A stretch of 64,000 nt of DNA from Paraburkholderia tuberum STM678 (GCF_902833905.1 NZ_CADFGP010000005.1:62001-126000); one strand, 5' to 3'; positions 8,369 through 18,301 are shown, numbered from the stretch's first letter. The notes: a model not told the origin generated them from the sequence alone. A program made the numbers and translations.

Positions 8369-9202
8369 TCAGCGACCCTTGAAGCGCGGCGGCCGCTTTT
8401 CGACGAATGCGCGGTGGCCTTCGGCGCGATCCTCGGTCTTGAACACGTCGAGATTCGCCTGATGCTCGCACTGCAGGCCTTGTTGAAGGTTGGTCTCGAA
8501 CGAATCGAGCACGGCGCGCTTGGCCAGTCGAACCGCGAGCGGCGCGCGGGCGGCGATCAGCGACGCGATCTCGACGGCGCGTGCGATGCTGCGTGCCGGC
8601 GCGACGACCTCGGTCACAAGTCCGTGGCGCTCGGCCTCGGCTGCCGTCAGCGGCTCGCCGGTAAGCACGAGTTTCATCGCCAGTGTCTTGCCGAGCACCC
8701 GCGGCAGGCGCTGGGTCGCGCCATCGCCCGGAAGGGCGCCGATGACGATCTCTCGCTGCGAGAAGGTCGCGTCGTCCGCCGCGACGACGATATCGGCCAG
8801 CATCACCAGCTCGTGGCCACCACCGATGGCGAAGCCGTTGACCGCGGCGATCAGCGGCTTCGGAAAGGTTTCAATCGCCTTCCAGCTCGCGAGGCGCACC
8901 GGGTCCGCATACGCTGCGACCCCGCGTGCCGCCATGTCGGCAATATCCGCACCGGCGCTGAAGAAACCCTCGCCGCCGGTGAGCACGACAGCCCTGACTT
9001 CGTCGCTGACTTCGGCTGCCGCGAGCACGCGCGCCAGTTCCACCAGCAGCGGCACACACAGCGCATTGCGCTTGTCGTGATGATTCAACGTGATTAACCA
9101 GACGAAGCGAAGTGGTTGTTCGAGCTTCAGGTACTTCAGGTCCTCGAATGCGGCCAGCGGGACCGGCGCCGCGCCGCTTCGCTCGACGTGAGTCGTGTTC
9201 AT
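8369..9202 (-). CDS. Enoyl-CoA hydratase/isomerase family protein
   Basis: Hydrates or isomerises an enoyl-CoA. The 277-residue crotonase-fold protein starts at ATG 9202 after GGAGG. The oxyanion-hole blocks HDKRNAL and FFSAGADI are present, with IGGGHELVMLADIVVAADD and the LPGDGATQRLPR region that holds the active-site loop. It lies 20 bases after the TRAP permease gene, in the same minus-strand run as the transporter, CoA-transferase and flavoprotein. Confidence 0.9.
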   Translation of the reverse strand: MNTTHVERSGAAPVPLAAFEDLKYLKLEQPLRFVWLITLNHHDKRNALCVPLLVELARVLAAAEVSDEVRAVVLTGGEGFFSAGADIADMAARGVAAYADPVRLASWKAIETFPKPLIAAVNGFAIGGGHELVMLADIVVAADDATFSQREIVIGALPGDGATQRLPRVLGKTLAMKLVLTGEPLTAAEAERHGLVTEVVAPARSIARAVEIASLIAARAPLAVRLAKRAVLDSFETNLQQGLQCEHQANLDVFKTEDRAEGHRAFVEKRPPRFKGR

Positions 9203-9222
9203 GATGAGCCTCCGTTCTCGTG

Positions 9223-10494
9223 TTATTTGATTGCCAGCAAGTTCGGCAGGAAGCGTGGGATATGCGGGAAGACGATGATCAGCAGCAGGTCGACCGCCAG
9301 CGCGAAGATGAACGGCAGGATCGCCCGAGTCGCTTTTTCGACGGACACGCCGCCGATGGACGCAGCCGTAAAGAGGCAAAAACCGATCGGCGGCAGGTTG
9401 ATGCCGATGGCTGAGTTGACCAGTACGATGACGCCGAACACCACCGGGTCGATATGCATTTGCACGACGAGCGGCAGGAACACAGGGATCACCACCGCAA
9501 TACTCGAGATCGTTTCGAGTACGGTATGGGCTACCAGAAGAAAGAGATTGATCAGGATCAGCAACACGAACGCGCTGGTCGTCACGGCCAGGAAGCTGTT
9601 GGCGACGTGTAACGGAATTTGCGCCTCAATCAGATAACGGCCGAGCACGAACGCGAGCCCGAGAAGAAACGATACCCGCGTGGTATTGATGGCCGTGCGC
9701 GTGAGTATTTCCCCGAACTGCGACAGCTTGAGCGACTTGAAGATGAAGGCGCTCACCAGCGTCACATAGAACGCCGCGACGACGCCTGCTTCTACCGGCG
9801 TGAAGACGCCGCCAAGGATCCCGCCCAGAATGATCACGGGCGTCAGCAATGCCCAGATCGCCTGTCTGAAAGTCGTCCACAGCCGCCTGGCGGAAAACGC
9901 TTCGACCGCCGTATAGTTCTGGCGCACGGCAGTCAGGTAGTTCACGAGCATGAAGGAAACGACCACCAGCAGCATCGGCACTATCCCCGCGACGAACATC
10001 GTTCCGACCGAAACGTTGGCGGTGTAGGCGTACACCAGCATGCTCATCGACACGGGCGACAGCAATCCGAGTGAGCCCGCTGCCGACTGCAGCGCGACTG
10101 CGAACGCGCGTGAATATCCCTGCTTGACCATCCCGGGGATCATGACCGAGCCGATCGCTGCGGTATCCGCAGTCGCCGAACCGGAGAGGTCGGCGAAGAA
10201 CATACTCGCAACGATCGTCACCTGTCCGATGCCGCCGCGCATGAAGCCGACAAGCGCCTGCGAAAAGTCGATGATCCGGCGCGAGACGCCGCCCGCATCC
10301 ATGATTGCGCCTGTCAACATGAAGAACGGGATGGCCAGCAGGCCGACGTTATTCAGGTTCGAAAACAGCTGCTGCGGAATCACCAGCAGCGGGGTTCCAT
10401 TCAGCGTCAATGCAATCGTCGCCGCAATGCCGATGCAAATGGCCACCGGTACACCCAAGCCGAGGAACCCGGCGCCTAGAGCGAGTGCCCACAT
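9223..10494 (-). CDS. dctM: TRAP transporter large permease (DctM family)
   Basis: Ion-coupled import channel of a tripartite ATP-independent periplasmic transporter. The 423 residues form about 12 hydrophobic segments; the FFADLSGSATADTAAIGSVMIPGM signature is typical of DctM. The ATG follows GAGGTG and the gene sits 11 bases after dctQ. With the neighbouring CoA-transferase and beta-oxidation-like genes, the cargo is probably a carboxylic acid. Confidence 0.94.
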   Translation of the reverse strand: MWALALGAGFLGLGVPVAICIGIAATIALTLNGTPLLVIPQQLFSNLNNVGLLAIPFFMLTGAIMDAGGVSRRIIDFSQALVGFMRGGIGQVTIVASMFFADLSGSATADTAAIGSVMIPGMVKQGYSRAFAVALQSAAGSLGLLSPVSMSMLVYAYTANVSVGTMFVAGIVPMLLVVVSFMLVNYLTAVRQNYTAVEAFSARRLWTTFRQAIWALLTPVIILGGILGGVFTPVEAGVVAAFYVTLVSAFIFKSLKLSQFGEILTRTAINTTRVSFLLGLAFVLGRYLIEAQIPLHVANSFLAVTTSAFVLLILINLFLLVAHTVLETISSIAVVIPVFLPLVVQMHIDPVVFGVIVLVNSAIGINLPPIGFCLFTAASIGGVSVEKATRAILPFIFALAVDLLLIIVFPHIPRFLPNLLAIK

Positions 10495-10505
10495 GTTGAT
10501 TCACC

Positions 10506-11039
10506 TCAGATATGTTCGGAGACGCCCTGCAACAGAGACTGCCTCGTTTGCGCGCCGGGCGCGAGATGAGAAACCGCGATTCGGACCGCGGAATGAAAGA
10601 CCAGCAATGCGCCGCAGACGGGAATCGAGAGATATGGGTACACCATTGAGATCGGCAGAGAGGTCGCAGTTTCGGTGCCCATCAGCTCCAGCATGTCGCC
10701 ACCGTACATAAGGAAGACCACGCCGAGCGCGAGGACTACGCAGTCGGTAAGGTCCGTCAGTGTCTGCGCGAAAGCGGGCGGACAACGGTCGGCCAGTACC
10801 CGCACCTCCGGATGAACCCGCAGCTTGGCTCCTGCCGCCGCACCGAGGCACGTGAGCCACACGAACAGATAAGCCGCGAGCTCGTCGGACCACGACAGCG
10901 AGTTGTGCAGGATGAAGCGGAAGACCACCCCGAGGCCAGCGACGAACACCATCATGAGAAGTAGTCCACCGCATAGGAACAGCGTGATCTTCAGGACCAG
11001 GTCATCGATAAACAGGAGATTACGGGCAAGCTTTTCCAT
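10506..11039 (-). CDS. dctQ: TRAP transporter small permease (DctQ family)
   Basis: Four-helix partner of DctM. 177 residues; the SWSDELAAYLFVWLTCLGAA segment is the DctQ hallmark. The start ATG 11039 follows GGGAG. It lies between the substrate-binding protein and dctM in one operon. Confidence 0.92.
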   Translation of the reverse strand: MEKLARNLLFIDDLVLKITLFLCGGLLLMMVFVAGLGVVFRFILHNSLSWSDELAAYLFVWLTCLGAAAGAKLRVHPEVRVLADRCPPAFAQTLTDLTDCVVLALGVVFLMYGGDMLELMGTETATSLPISMVYPYLSIPVCGALLVFHSAVRIAVSHLAPGAQTRQSLLQGVSEHI

Positions 11040-11051
11040 GGCACTCTCCCT

Positions 11052-12083
11052 TCATTTCGAAGCGACAGCGGACTTGTCGGCCGCCTTGATTTCCTGATAA
11101 AGCGCCTGGCCATCGGGAATGTCGCTGAGCAGGCCCTCGCGCGCCCTTGCGGTCGCGGCGGCCCACGGCACCGTGTTTATCTCGGTCACCTGGGTGCCAT
11201 TCTTCTTCATCGTTGCGAGCGCGTCGTCGTACTCGTGCTTGTATTCCTTCATGTCATAGTCCGCGGCGACGGCGGCAGCGGCATGAAACGCCTGCTGCTC
11301 GTCAGGCGAAAGACGCGTCCAGGCGCTCTTGCTGATTGCCAGCACCACGGGCAGGTAGTTCACGTGGGTCAGGTAGTAATGCTTCGCGACATCGGAAAAT
11401 TTGTCCTGGATGAACTGCTCCGGTGACGTATCGCCGCCGTCGACCAGGCCTTGCGAAAGCGCCAGAAATAACTGGTTATAAGGCAGCGGCGTCGGATTTG
11501 CGCCCAGTGCCTTATAGCCCGCGATATAGCCGCGACTCTGCATCACTCGAACTTTCATATCCTTCATGTCATCGAGCGAGCCGACGGGCTTTTTAGCCGT
11601 GAACAAATTGCGTTCGCCCACCGACAGCCACGTCAAGCCGATCATGTTGACCGCCGGCATCATGTCGAGGAACTTGCGGCCGACCGGTCCTTGCAGAAGC
11701 CGGTTGGCGTCGTCGATGCTGCTGAAGAGATAAGGCGTATCGAAGATCTGCCACTGCTTGATCGTGTTTCCGATCGGCGCCTGTGCGGAAATCATGAGCT
11801 CCTGGGTGCCGGTGCGCAGCGCTTGTGCCATCTGCACTTCGCCGCCGAGCTGTGACTGCGGAAAGATCTCGATCTTGACCTTGCCGTGGGTTCGCTGCGC
11901 GACCTCCTTCGCGAACACTTGGGCAGTCAGCTGATAGTGGTTGTCCGGGGCGAGGGTGTGGCCCAGCTTCATGACGATCGGCTCGTCCGCACGGGCAACG
12001 CTTGCGACAACGACGCCCGCTGCGAGCAGCGTACCCACCATCATGGTGCGCCATGCGCGGCGCGCGCTGAAGAATGATTTCAT
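11052..12083 (-). CDS. dctP: TRAP transporter substrate-binding protein (DctP family)
   Basis: Periplasmic capture protein. From ATG 12083 (AAGGAG upstream) it begins with a clear signal peptide, MKSFFSARRAWRTMMVGTLL, cleaved near ARA-DE. The mature part starts with a DctP-type strand (IVMKLGHTLAPDNHY) and includes VRVMQSRGYIAGYKALGANP, where the family's carboxylate-binding Arg lies. About 343 residues, normal length. It is the first gene of the minus-strand operon. The open frame upstream to 12395 is not protein-like. Confidence 0.94.
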   Translation of the reverse strand: MKSFFSARRAWRTMMVGTLLAAGVVVASVARADEPIVMKLGHTLAPDNHYQLTAQVFAKEVAQRTHGKVKIEIFPQSQLGGEVQMAQALRTGTQELMISAQAPIGNTIKQWQIFDTPYLFSSIDDANRLLQGPVGRKFLDMMPAVNMIGLTWLSVGERNLFTAKKPVGSLDDMKDMKVRVMQSRGYIAGYKALGANPTPLPYNQLFLALSQGLVDGGDTSPEQFIQDKFSDVAKHYYLTHVNYLPVVLAISKSAWTRLSPDEQQAFHAAAAVAADYDMKEYKHEYDDALATMKKNGTQVTEINTVPWAAATARAREGLLSDIPDGQALYQEIKAADKSAVASK

Positions 12084-12506
12084 TTCGTCTCCTTCCGTAC
12101 TGGAATGTAATTTTCGCGCCGCGTCAGGCCGATCCGTCTGCAGGCGCTCCAAGTATTCGTGAGTGCACGCAACGGGCGTTAGGACCGGCCGACCGATTTC
12201 TTGTACTTTTTTACGGCGTCTTCGATAGCACGCGTTTGCCAGACTGCCTGGCGATTTATCCGGCGCACACGAGGCGAAAACCCTTGGTGGTATTGACTGA
12301 TAGCTGACCGGGGGCAATCCGCGGCCGCTTGCGGATCGGCCGAAGACTGCAATCACTGCGTGCATACAGTCAAAAAAGTCCAAGCATTCGCCCAAACCGT
12401 CCTAACGGTCAGCAACCCGCACTCATTAAATTTGAGTCACACCCGCCGGCCCCAATCAACAAAGAACAGGCCGGCTCCGCAACCGACTCTCACTTCCAGA
12501 ACCACC
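12084..12506. other. Divergent intergenic region, dctP / MaoC gene
   Basis: About 420 bases between divergently transcribed operons; it must hold both promoters. No gene and no clear operator was found. Short open frames here are overlaps of the two flanking genes. Confidence 0.6.
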
Positions 12507-12932
12507 ATGGCCAAACGCCCGCACATGGATTGTTACGCGGTCGGCGACACTGCCGATTTCGCCAAGACCGTAACTGAATTCGATATCTACGGCTTCGCCG
12601 GGATCGTCGGCGATTTCTATGCGGTGCATTTGAACGAGGAATTCGCCAAAACCACGCGCTTCGAGAAGCGCATTGCGCAAGGATGTCTGTCGGTCGGCTT
12701 CTTATCGACCGTGATGGGCTATATGGCGCAAAAGGCGCCGAGCCCCGGTGCGGTTTCTTACCGATACGACATCACGTTCAATGCGCCGGTATTTATCGGC
12801 GACACGGTCACCGCCCGCCTCACGCTGCGCGAGAAGGACGACGATCGCAACATGTGCGTTTTCAGGGCAGACGTCACGCGCCAGGACGGCACGCTGGTCG
12901 CATCTGGCGATACCTATCTGAAGGTGCTGTAA
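12507..12932 (+). CDS. MaoC-family (R)-specific enoyl-CoA hydratase
   Basis: Single hot-dog domain of 141 residues. VTEFDIYGFAGIVGDFYAVH carries the Asp and His dyad (GD-x4-H) used for hydration. ATG 12507 is the probable start though its ribosome-binding site is weak; ATG 12525 is an alternative. It opens a plus-strand operon with an acyl-CoA dehydrogenase, a CoA-transferase and a second MaoC protein, so it likely hydrates the enoyl-CoA made by the dehydrogenase or acts on a related intermediate. Confidence 0.87.
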   Translation: MAKRPHMDCYAVGDTADFAKTVTEFDIYGFAGIVGDFYAVHLNEEFAKTTRFEKRIAQGCLSVGFLSTVMGYMAQKAPSPGAVSYRYDITFNAPVFIGDTVTARLTLREKDDDRNMCVFRADVTRQDGTLVASGDTYLKVL

Positions 12933-12980
12933 CGCAGCCCCCTGCTTCAACCCATCTCCCGCTTTTTCACAGAGTCGAAC

Positions 12981-14126
12981 ATGCCGCATTGGTTAAACGA
13001 ACAACACACCGCGATACGCGACGCCGTGCGCCGTTTCGCGGAAAACGAAATCGCTCCTGTCTCGGAAGAGCTTTGGGAAGCGGAAGCCTTTCCTTACGAC
13101 ATCTGGAAGCGTGCCGGCGAGCTCGGCTTCGCCGGCCTGCCTTATCCGGAGAGTTGGGGTGGCGGCGGTGGCGAATGGCTTTCCTATGTAATCGTGTTAG
13201 AGGAACTCGCACGGGTAGATTGCGCAATCGCCAACTCTCTAATGGCCAATTCGACGGTCGCAAGCCTGCTTTCCAACTATGGCACCGATGAGCAAAAGGA
13301 TCGTTATTTGTGCCCTATCCTCGACGGCCGCAAGGTCGGCGCGATCGGATTATCGGAGCCCAACGCGGGCTCCGACGCGGCCAACATCGCGACGCGTGCG
13401 ACGCTGGAAGGCGACCAATACGTCATCGATGGATCGAAGACCTTCATTAGCAATTCCGGCACGGAAGTGACCGGGCCGGTCGTCATCGCCGCGGTAACGG
13501 GAACGCGCCCCGACGGCCGCAAGGAAATTTCTAACTTCATCGTGCCCAACGGCACCCCCGGTTTCAGCTACGGACGCAAACTGCGTAAGATCGGCTGGCG
13601 CGCATCGAGCACCTACGAGTTGTTCTTCGAGCGCTGCACGATCCCGACCGCCAACCTGCTCGGCGAACGCGGTGCGGGCTTGCGACAGACGCTCGCCCAG
13701 ATCAGCACGGGCCGAATCCTGATCGGCGCGCTCGCGCTAGGCATCCTGCAGGGTTCACTGGATCGGTCGATCGCGTACATGAAGGAGCGGCGCGCATTCG
13801 GCAAGCCGATCGCCGAGTTCCAGTCGCTGCAGTTCAAGATCGCTGACATGGCGGCCCACGCGCACGCCGCACGCCTGATGCTCTACGATGCCGCCGCGCT
13901 CAAAGATGCAGGCGTTCGCTTCGATCAGCAGGCGTCGATGGCCAAGCTCTTCGCCACCGAGCGCGCGATGGAGGCGGCTCATCAGGCGTTGCAGATACAT
14001 GGCGGTTACGGCGTGATGAGCGAGTACCCAGTGTCGCGCGCATTCGGCGACGCCAAGGTGCTGGAGATCGTCGAGGGCACCTCGGAGATTCAGAGAATGA
14101 TCATCTCGCGAAACCTGCTTGCCTGA
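12981..14126 (+). CDS. Acyl-CoA dehydrogenase
   Basis: Introduces the alpha-beta double bond in an acyl-CoA using FAD. 381 residues with all three domains: N-terminal helices, the beta-domain block IGLSEPNAGSDAANI, and the C-terminal helical domain with RRAFGKPIAEFQ and IHGGYGVMSEYPVSRAFGDA. IVEGTSEIQRM holds the usual catalytic Glu position. It lies between the first MaoC gene and the CoA-transferase. Substrate unknown; the surrounding TRAP carrier points to an imported acid activated by CoA-transfer. Confidence 0.93.
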   Translation: MPHWLNEQHTAIRDAVRRFAENEIAPVSEELWEAEAFPYDIWKRAGELGFAGLPYPESWGGGGGEWLSYVIVLEELARVDCAIANSLMANSTVASLLSNYGTDEQKDRYLCPILDGRKVGAIGLSEPNAGSDAANIATRATLEGDQYVIDGSKTFISNSGTEVTGPVVIAAVTGTRPDGRKEISNFIVPNGTPGFSYGRKLRKIGWRASSTYELFFERCTIPTANLLGERGAGLRQTLAQISTGRILIGALALGILQGSLDRSIAYMKERRAFGKPIAEFQSLQFKIADMAAHAHAARLMLYDAAALKDAGVRFDQQASMAKLFATERAMEAAHQALQIHGGYGVMSEYPVSRAFGDAKVLEIVEGTSEIQRMIISRNLLA

Positions 14127-14170
14127 ACCCTCAGTCAAACAGATACGGACACGCGGTCGGGAGACAAGTC

Positions 14171-15364
14171 ATGCTGGAAGGCATCAAGGTGTTAAGTTTT
14201 ACTCACTTCTTGCAGGGCCCCGCCGCCGTGCAGATGTTGGCCGACGTCGGCGCGGGCGTGATCAAGATCGAACCGCCGGGCGGCGCGTTCGAGCGCAGTT
14301 GGACCGGCTTCGATGCGTATGTCGAAGGTGTGAGCATGTTTTTTCTGCTCGGCAACCGCAATCAGCGCAGCATCTCGCTGGATCTGCGCGACGAGCGCGC
14401 GCGAGAGATCGTCTGGCGGCTGATCAAGGAAGCCGATGTCCTGATCGAAAACTACCGGCCAGGCGTCCTGCAGCGCATGGGCTTCGGTTACGACGATGTC
14501 CGCGAGATCAACCCGCGGCTCGTGTACTGTTCGTGCACCGGCTACGGGTCATCGGGACCGTATCTCAAGCGGCCAGGGCAGGACCTGCTGCTGCAGGCCA
14601 TCAGTGGCATGACGATGCTCTCCGGCGAGGCCGATTCCCCGCCCACGCCCGTCGGATCCGCGATCGTCGACCAGCACGCGGCGGCGTTGGCAGCCTTCGG
14701 CGTGGTCGCGGCCTTGCAGGCGCGTGAACGCACCGGCAAAGGCACGCTGGTCGAAAGCAACCTGCTCAACGCGGCGCTCGATCTTCAGATCGAGCCGTTC
14801 ACCTACTACCTGAACAAGGGACCACTCTGGCCGCGCACGAACCCGCCGACCGGCAGCCGGTTCCATCCGTCGCCCTATGGGGTTTACAGGACTCTCGACG
14901 GCTGGATCGCCGTTTCGCTCACGCCCACTGAGAAGCTGGCGGCGGCCTTGTCTCAGCCCGTGCTGGCCGGGTTTTCGCACCCAAAGGACAACGTGCGCCG
15001 CCGCGACGAATTGAACCGCATCGTTTATGACGCGCTGACTGCGCGCACGACGGCCGACTGGATGACGACCTTCGATGAGCACGACATCTGGTACGCGCCC
15101 GTGAACGACTACCCTCAGGTCGAGGCCGACCCGCAAGTGGCGCACAACCGCATCATCATGGAGGTCGAGCATCCGCAGGCCGGGCCGATTCGTTTGCTCG
15201 CGCATCCGGTTCGATACGACGGCGCAGCACCACCGCTCACCCGTCAGCCGCCGCGGCAAGGCGAACACACCCGCGAGGTGCTCGCCGAACTGGGCTACGA
15301 GCCGGACGAAATCGATACGCTGGTCGAAGCGGGCGCGGCGCTGACCGGGCGGAGAACTGCATGA
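14171..15364 (+). CDS. CaiB/BaiF family (class III) CoA-transferase
   Basis: 397 residues, ATG after GGGAG. The N-terminal motif LSFTHFLQGPAAVQMLADVG and the RPGQDLLLQAISG block (catalytic Asp) define the family. It resembles the minus-strand CoA-transferase at 6953-8188 along its whole length. The stop overlaps the next start by four bases (ATGA), so it is translationally coupled to the second MaoC gene. Probable role: activating the imported acid, or passing CoA from a pathway product. Confidence 0.91.
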   Translation: MLEGIKVLSFTHFLQGPAAVQMLADVGAGVIKIEPPGGAFERSWTGFDAYVEGVSMFFLLGNRNQRSISLDLRDERAREIVWRLIKEADVLIENYRPGVLQRMGFGYDDVREINPRLVYCSCTGYGSSGPYLKRPGQDLLLQAISGMTMLSGEADSPPTPVGSAIVDQHAAALAAFGVVAALQARERTGKGTLVESNLLNAALDLQIEPFTYYLNKGPLWPRTNPPTGSRFHPSPYGVYRTLDGWIAVSLTPTEKLAAALSQPVLAGFSHPKDNVRRRDELNRIVYDALTARTTADWMTTFDEHDIWYAPVNDYPQVEADPQVAHNRIIMEVEHPQAGPIRLLAHPVRYDGAAPPLTRQPPRQGEHTREVLAELGYEPDEIDTLVEAGAALTGRRTA

Positions 15365-15804
15365 ACACTCATCTGAATCAGTGCCACGAGATGCTGCGCT
15401 TTGACGATATCCAGATTGGCCGCTGCCAGGTACTCGTGCGTACCATCGCGGAAAGTGACGTGAACGCTTTCGGCCATCTGTCGGGCGACCTCAACCCCTT
15501 ACACATGGATCAGCACTTCGCGGCACGCACGCCATTCGGCCACCGCGTGGCGCACGGCCTGCTGACCGCGGCATTGGTGTCGACGACCCATACCGGGTTG
15601 ACCGGTCCCGGCTTCGTCTACGTCGGGCAGGAGTTGCGCTTTCTCGGACCCGTCTTCATCGACGACACGATCAGGATCCATGTGACCGTAGTCGAGAAGA
15701 AACCCGCCAAGCGCATCCTCGTGATGGACACCATGGTTCGCAATCAGGACGGCAAGCCGGTGCTGACCGGACTGTCGGCGCTGAAGGAATTGCGTTTCCA
15801 ATGA
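15361..15804 (+). CDS. MaoC-family (R)-specific enoyl-CoA hydratase
   Basis: 147-residue hot-dog protein with the canonical motif FGHLSGDLNPLHMD (catalytic Asp and His) and HRVAHGLLTAALVS. Coupled to the CoA-transferase by ATGA overlap. It differs from the MaoC at 12507 in keeping the textbook GDxNPxH dyad, so the two may hydrate different intermediates or form a heteromer. Last gene of the operon. Confidence 0.9.
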   Translation: MNTHLNQCHEMLRFDDIQIGRCQVLVRTIAESDVNAFGHLSGDLNPLHMDQHFAARTPFGHRVAHGLLTAALVSTTHTGLTGPGFVYVGQELRFLGPVFIDDTIRIHVTVVEKKPAKRILVMDTMVRNQDGKPVLTGLSALKELRFQ

Positions 15805-15992
15805 TCTGACAATCGGCAGGCGAGGCCAAACCTTTGCGGGTTTTCGACAACAGCCGTCACGCCGCTTTGCTAATTACAATTACACTACGTTCGATGCCGA
15901 CCGGCGAAGGAGAAACAGCACGCTTGATTTAGCCAAGGAGTGAGCTGGCCAAGCGAGCCAAACAAGTGAGCTGGATGCAGGAGACAGATTAA

Positions 15993-16886
15993 ATGCTTAG
16001 AGGTTGTGGTTGTCAGTTGCCGGTCTTCAAGATCGCCAACTATGAGTATGGGTCGCGAATCAAGTCGATCGACTTTCATTTCGCACCCCTCGAAGATATG
16101 AAATCGACGTTGCCGTATCCTCATCGGCACGAGTTCTATCACATCGTCTGGGTCGTGTCGGGCAGCGGTCACCACATCATCGACTCGATTCGCTACGAGG
16201 TGCGGCCCAATACGCTGTTCTTCATGGCGCCGGGCCAGATCCACGACTTCGCGTTGTCCGAAGATACAGTCGGCCACGCGATCAGTTTCTCGTCCGAATT
16301 TTTCGCCTTCAAGGTGCAGAACCGCCATTCGCAGACGGAAATTCCGGTCTACGATTTCGAGCGAATTCCGAACACGGTTTATATGAGCGACGCACAAGCT
16401 CAGGACCTTCATCATGTGCTGGATGGAATCGATGCGGAATATCAGGGTGAAGAGGCAGGCTACGAGGACGTCATCTGGTCGTATCTGCGCGTTCTGCTAA
16501 TCAAGTCCGTGCGCCTGGGCGGCGACGCCGTGACCGACGTCAATTCGTCGCGTAGCGTGCTGTTGTCGCGACGCTTCAAAAGTCTGCTGGAAAAACATTT
16601 CACCACGGTCCACGACGTCGCTCGCTACGCATGCCTGCTGAACGTCACAGAACGCGCGCTGAACGATGCGACGCGCCAGGCGCTCGGCAGCACGGCGGCC
16701 AAGCTGATTCGTGAACGCGTGATGCTGGAAGCGAAGCGTCTGTTGCTGCATTCGGAGGTCAATGTGGCGGAGATCGCAACACAGCTTGCCTTCGACGACC
16801 CGGCCTACTTCAGCCGATGTTTCCGCAAGCACACGGGCCGCTCGCCAATCGACTTCCGCCGCAGCCTGGAGAAACTGAGCATTTGA
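15993..16886 (+). CDS. AraC-family transcriptional regulator with cupin sensor domain
   Basis: 297 residues. The N-terminal cupin half (about 20-110) shows PHRHEFYHIVWVVSG and MAPGQIHDFA, a sugar/acid-sensing jelly roll. The C-terminal half carries two helix-turn-helix motifs ending FDDPAYFSRCFRKHTGRSP. ATG 15993 follows GGAG. It lies between the CoA-linked operon and the GH88 gene; it could control either, and position favours the downstream GH88/FAH pair. Confidence 0.92.
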   Translation: MLRGCGCQLPVFKIANYEYGSRIKSIDFHFAPLEDMKSTLPYPHRHEFYHIVWVVSGSGHHIIDSIRYEVRPNTLFFMAPGQIHDFALSEDTVGHAISFSSEFFAFKVQNRHSQTEIPVYDFERIPNTVYMSDAQAQDLHHVLDGIDAEYQGEEAGYEDVIWSYLRVLLIKSVRLGGDAVTDVNSSRSVLLSRRFKSLLEKHFTTVHDVARYACLLNVTERALNDATRQALGSTAAKLIRERVMLEAKRLLLHSEVNVAEIATQLAFDDPAYFSRCFRKHTGRSPIDFRRSLEKLSI

Positions 16887-17031
16887 AGCAGTGGGACGAT
16901 AGGCGTCCGGGTGCGACGTAGGAAAGTCCAATATAAGCCGCGCTTCGTCCTAACCGCTGGAACCGCCGCGCTCCTAGAATTTGCGTGCCCCCGTCACTCG
17001 GGAAACGCGAAAATCATCAGGAGACAAAGGC

Positions 17032-18255
17032 GTGAATGCTTCGTACCAAGACCAAGGACTGTCCTCTGACCGGTCCGCCCTCTTCACCGATATCCTCGAT
17101 CGCATTGCGACCAAAGTTGCAGAGGACGAGCCGACGCTCGGCGTCGAATTCCCCCAGATCACAGCGCCCGACGGAAAGTGGGTCCGGCTTCCGGCGTCGC
17201 TGTCCGCAGGCTACAGCGGTTCAGCGTGGAGCCACGGCAATTGGTTTTGCGGGTTCTGGGTCGGACTTTTGCTGACGTCGTATTTGCACACCGGCAACGA
17301 CAAATACCTCTCGTGGGCCCGCGAGCGCATGCGTCTCGTCGCGCAGCGCGCGCAGGATCCTAACACGCACGACATCGGCTTTATCTTCGACAGCAGCGCC
17401 GTCCCGGGCTACGAAATCACCCGCGACTCGTGGTACGCGCACATTGCGATGGAAGCCGCGGACAAACTGCGCGCGCGTCTTGTCACCACGCGCAGCGGCG
17501 CCTATCTCGCTTCCTGGGGTCCGCTTGACGATCCGCGCGGACGCAGCGCCTCGGCTATCGACACGATGGCTAATCTATCGTTGCTTTACTGGGCGGCGAA
17601 CCATTCCGGGGACGGCAGTTATCGCCTCGCCGCCGAAGCGCACTCCGTCATGACCGCCAAGGCGTTTATCCGCCCCGACGATTCGACTTATCACGCGGTG
17701 GAGTACGACGTGACAACCGGTGCGCGCCAGCGCGGCTACACGTTTCAAGGCGCATTCGACGAATCGGCGTGGAGCCGGGGCCAGGCGTGGGCCGTCTATG
17801 GCTACGTGAACACGGCGCGTGAAACCGGCAAGCGCAACTGGCTAGACCTTGCCGGGCGGCTAGCGGCGTACTATCTGCGCCGGCTCGATGGACGTCCTGT
17901 GCCACCGTGGGATTTCGACGCCACTGGCGCGGACGCGGAAATCAAGGACACTGCCGCAGCAGCGGTGATGGCGTCAGCGCTGATCGAGATGGGCCGTCTG
18001 CATCCCGACCCTGCTGATGCGCTTCGCTGGCGCGAACACGGACTCGCGATGCTCGAAGCTCTATGTCGTGACGAGTTTGCCTACGAACCTGCGCAGCGGG
18101 GACTTTTGAGGAATTCCTGCTATTCGAAGCCGCACAATGAAGGTGTCGATGGCGCGACGATGTTCGGCGATTTCTTCTTCGCGGAAGCACTGAGTCGCGT
18201 GATGCTGCCAGGCAGGCTTCGGCCGGCCGACCCGCAACGCGTATCGCTCGCTTGA
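17032..18255 (+). CDS. Glycoside hydrolase family 88 (unsaturated glucuronyl hydrolase-like)
   Basis: Removes unsaturated uronic residues left by polysaccharide lyases. GTG 17032 is the likely start: AGGAGA lies about nine bases upstream, while the longer TTG frame from 16981 lacks one. About 407 residues with the (alpha/alpha)6-barrel features of the family: SGSAWSHGNWFCGFW, ASAIDTMANLSLLYWA (catalytic Asp region) and DESAWSRGQAWAVYGY. No signal peptide, so cytoplasmic. Followed 46 bases later by a FAH-family gene. Confidence 0.88.
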   Translation: MNASYQDQGLSSDRSALFTDILDRIATKVAEDEPTLGVEFPQITAPDGKWVRLPASLSAGYSGSAWSHGNWFCGFWVGLLLTSYLHTGNDKYLSWARERMRLVAQRAQDPNTHDIGFIFDSSAVPGYEITRDSWYAHIAMEAADKLRARLVTTRSGAYLASWGPLDDPRGRSASAIDTMANLSLLYWAANHSGDGSYRLAAEAHSVMTAKAFIRPDDSTYHAVEYDVTTGARQRGYTFQGAFDESAWSRGQAWAVYGYVNTARETGKRNWLDLAGRLAAYYLRRLDGRPVPPWDFDATGADAEIKDTAAAAVMASALIEMGRLHPDPADALRWREHGLAMLEALCRDEFAYEPAQRGLLRNSCYSKPHNEGVDGATMFGDFFFAEALSRVMLPGRLRPADPQRVSLA

Positions 18256-18301
18256 AGCGTATCTCCCTCGCGGTTCCCAACTCTCGCTAGCCAGGCCGTC
18301 C

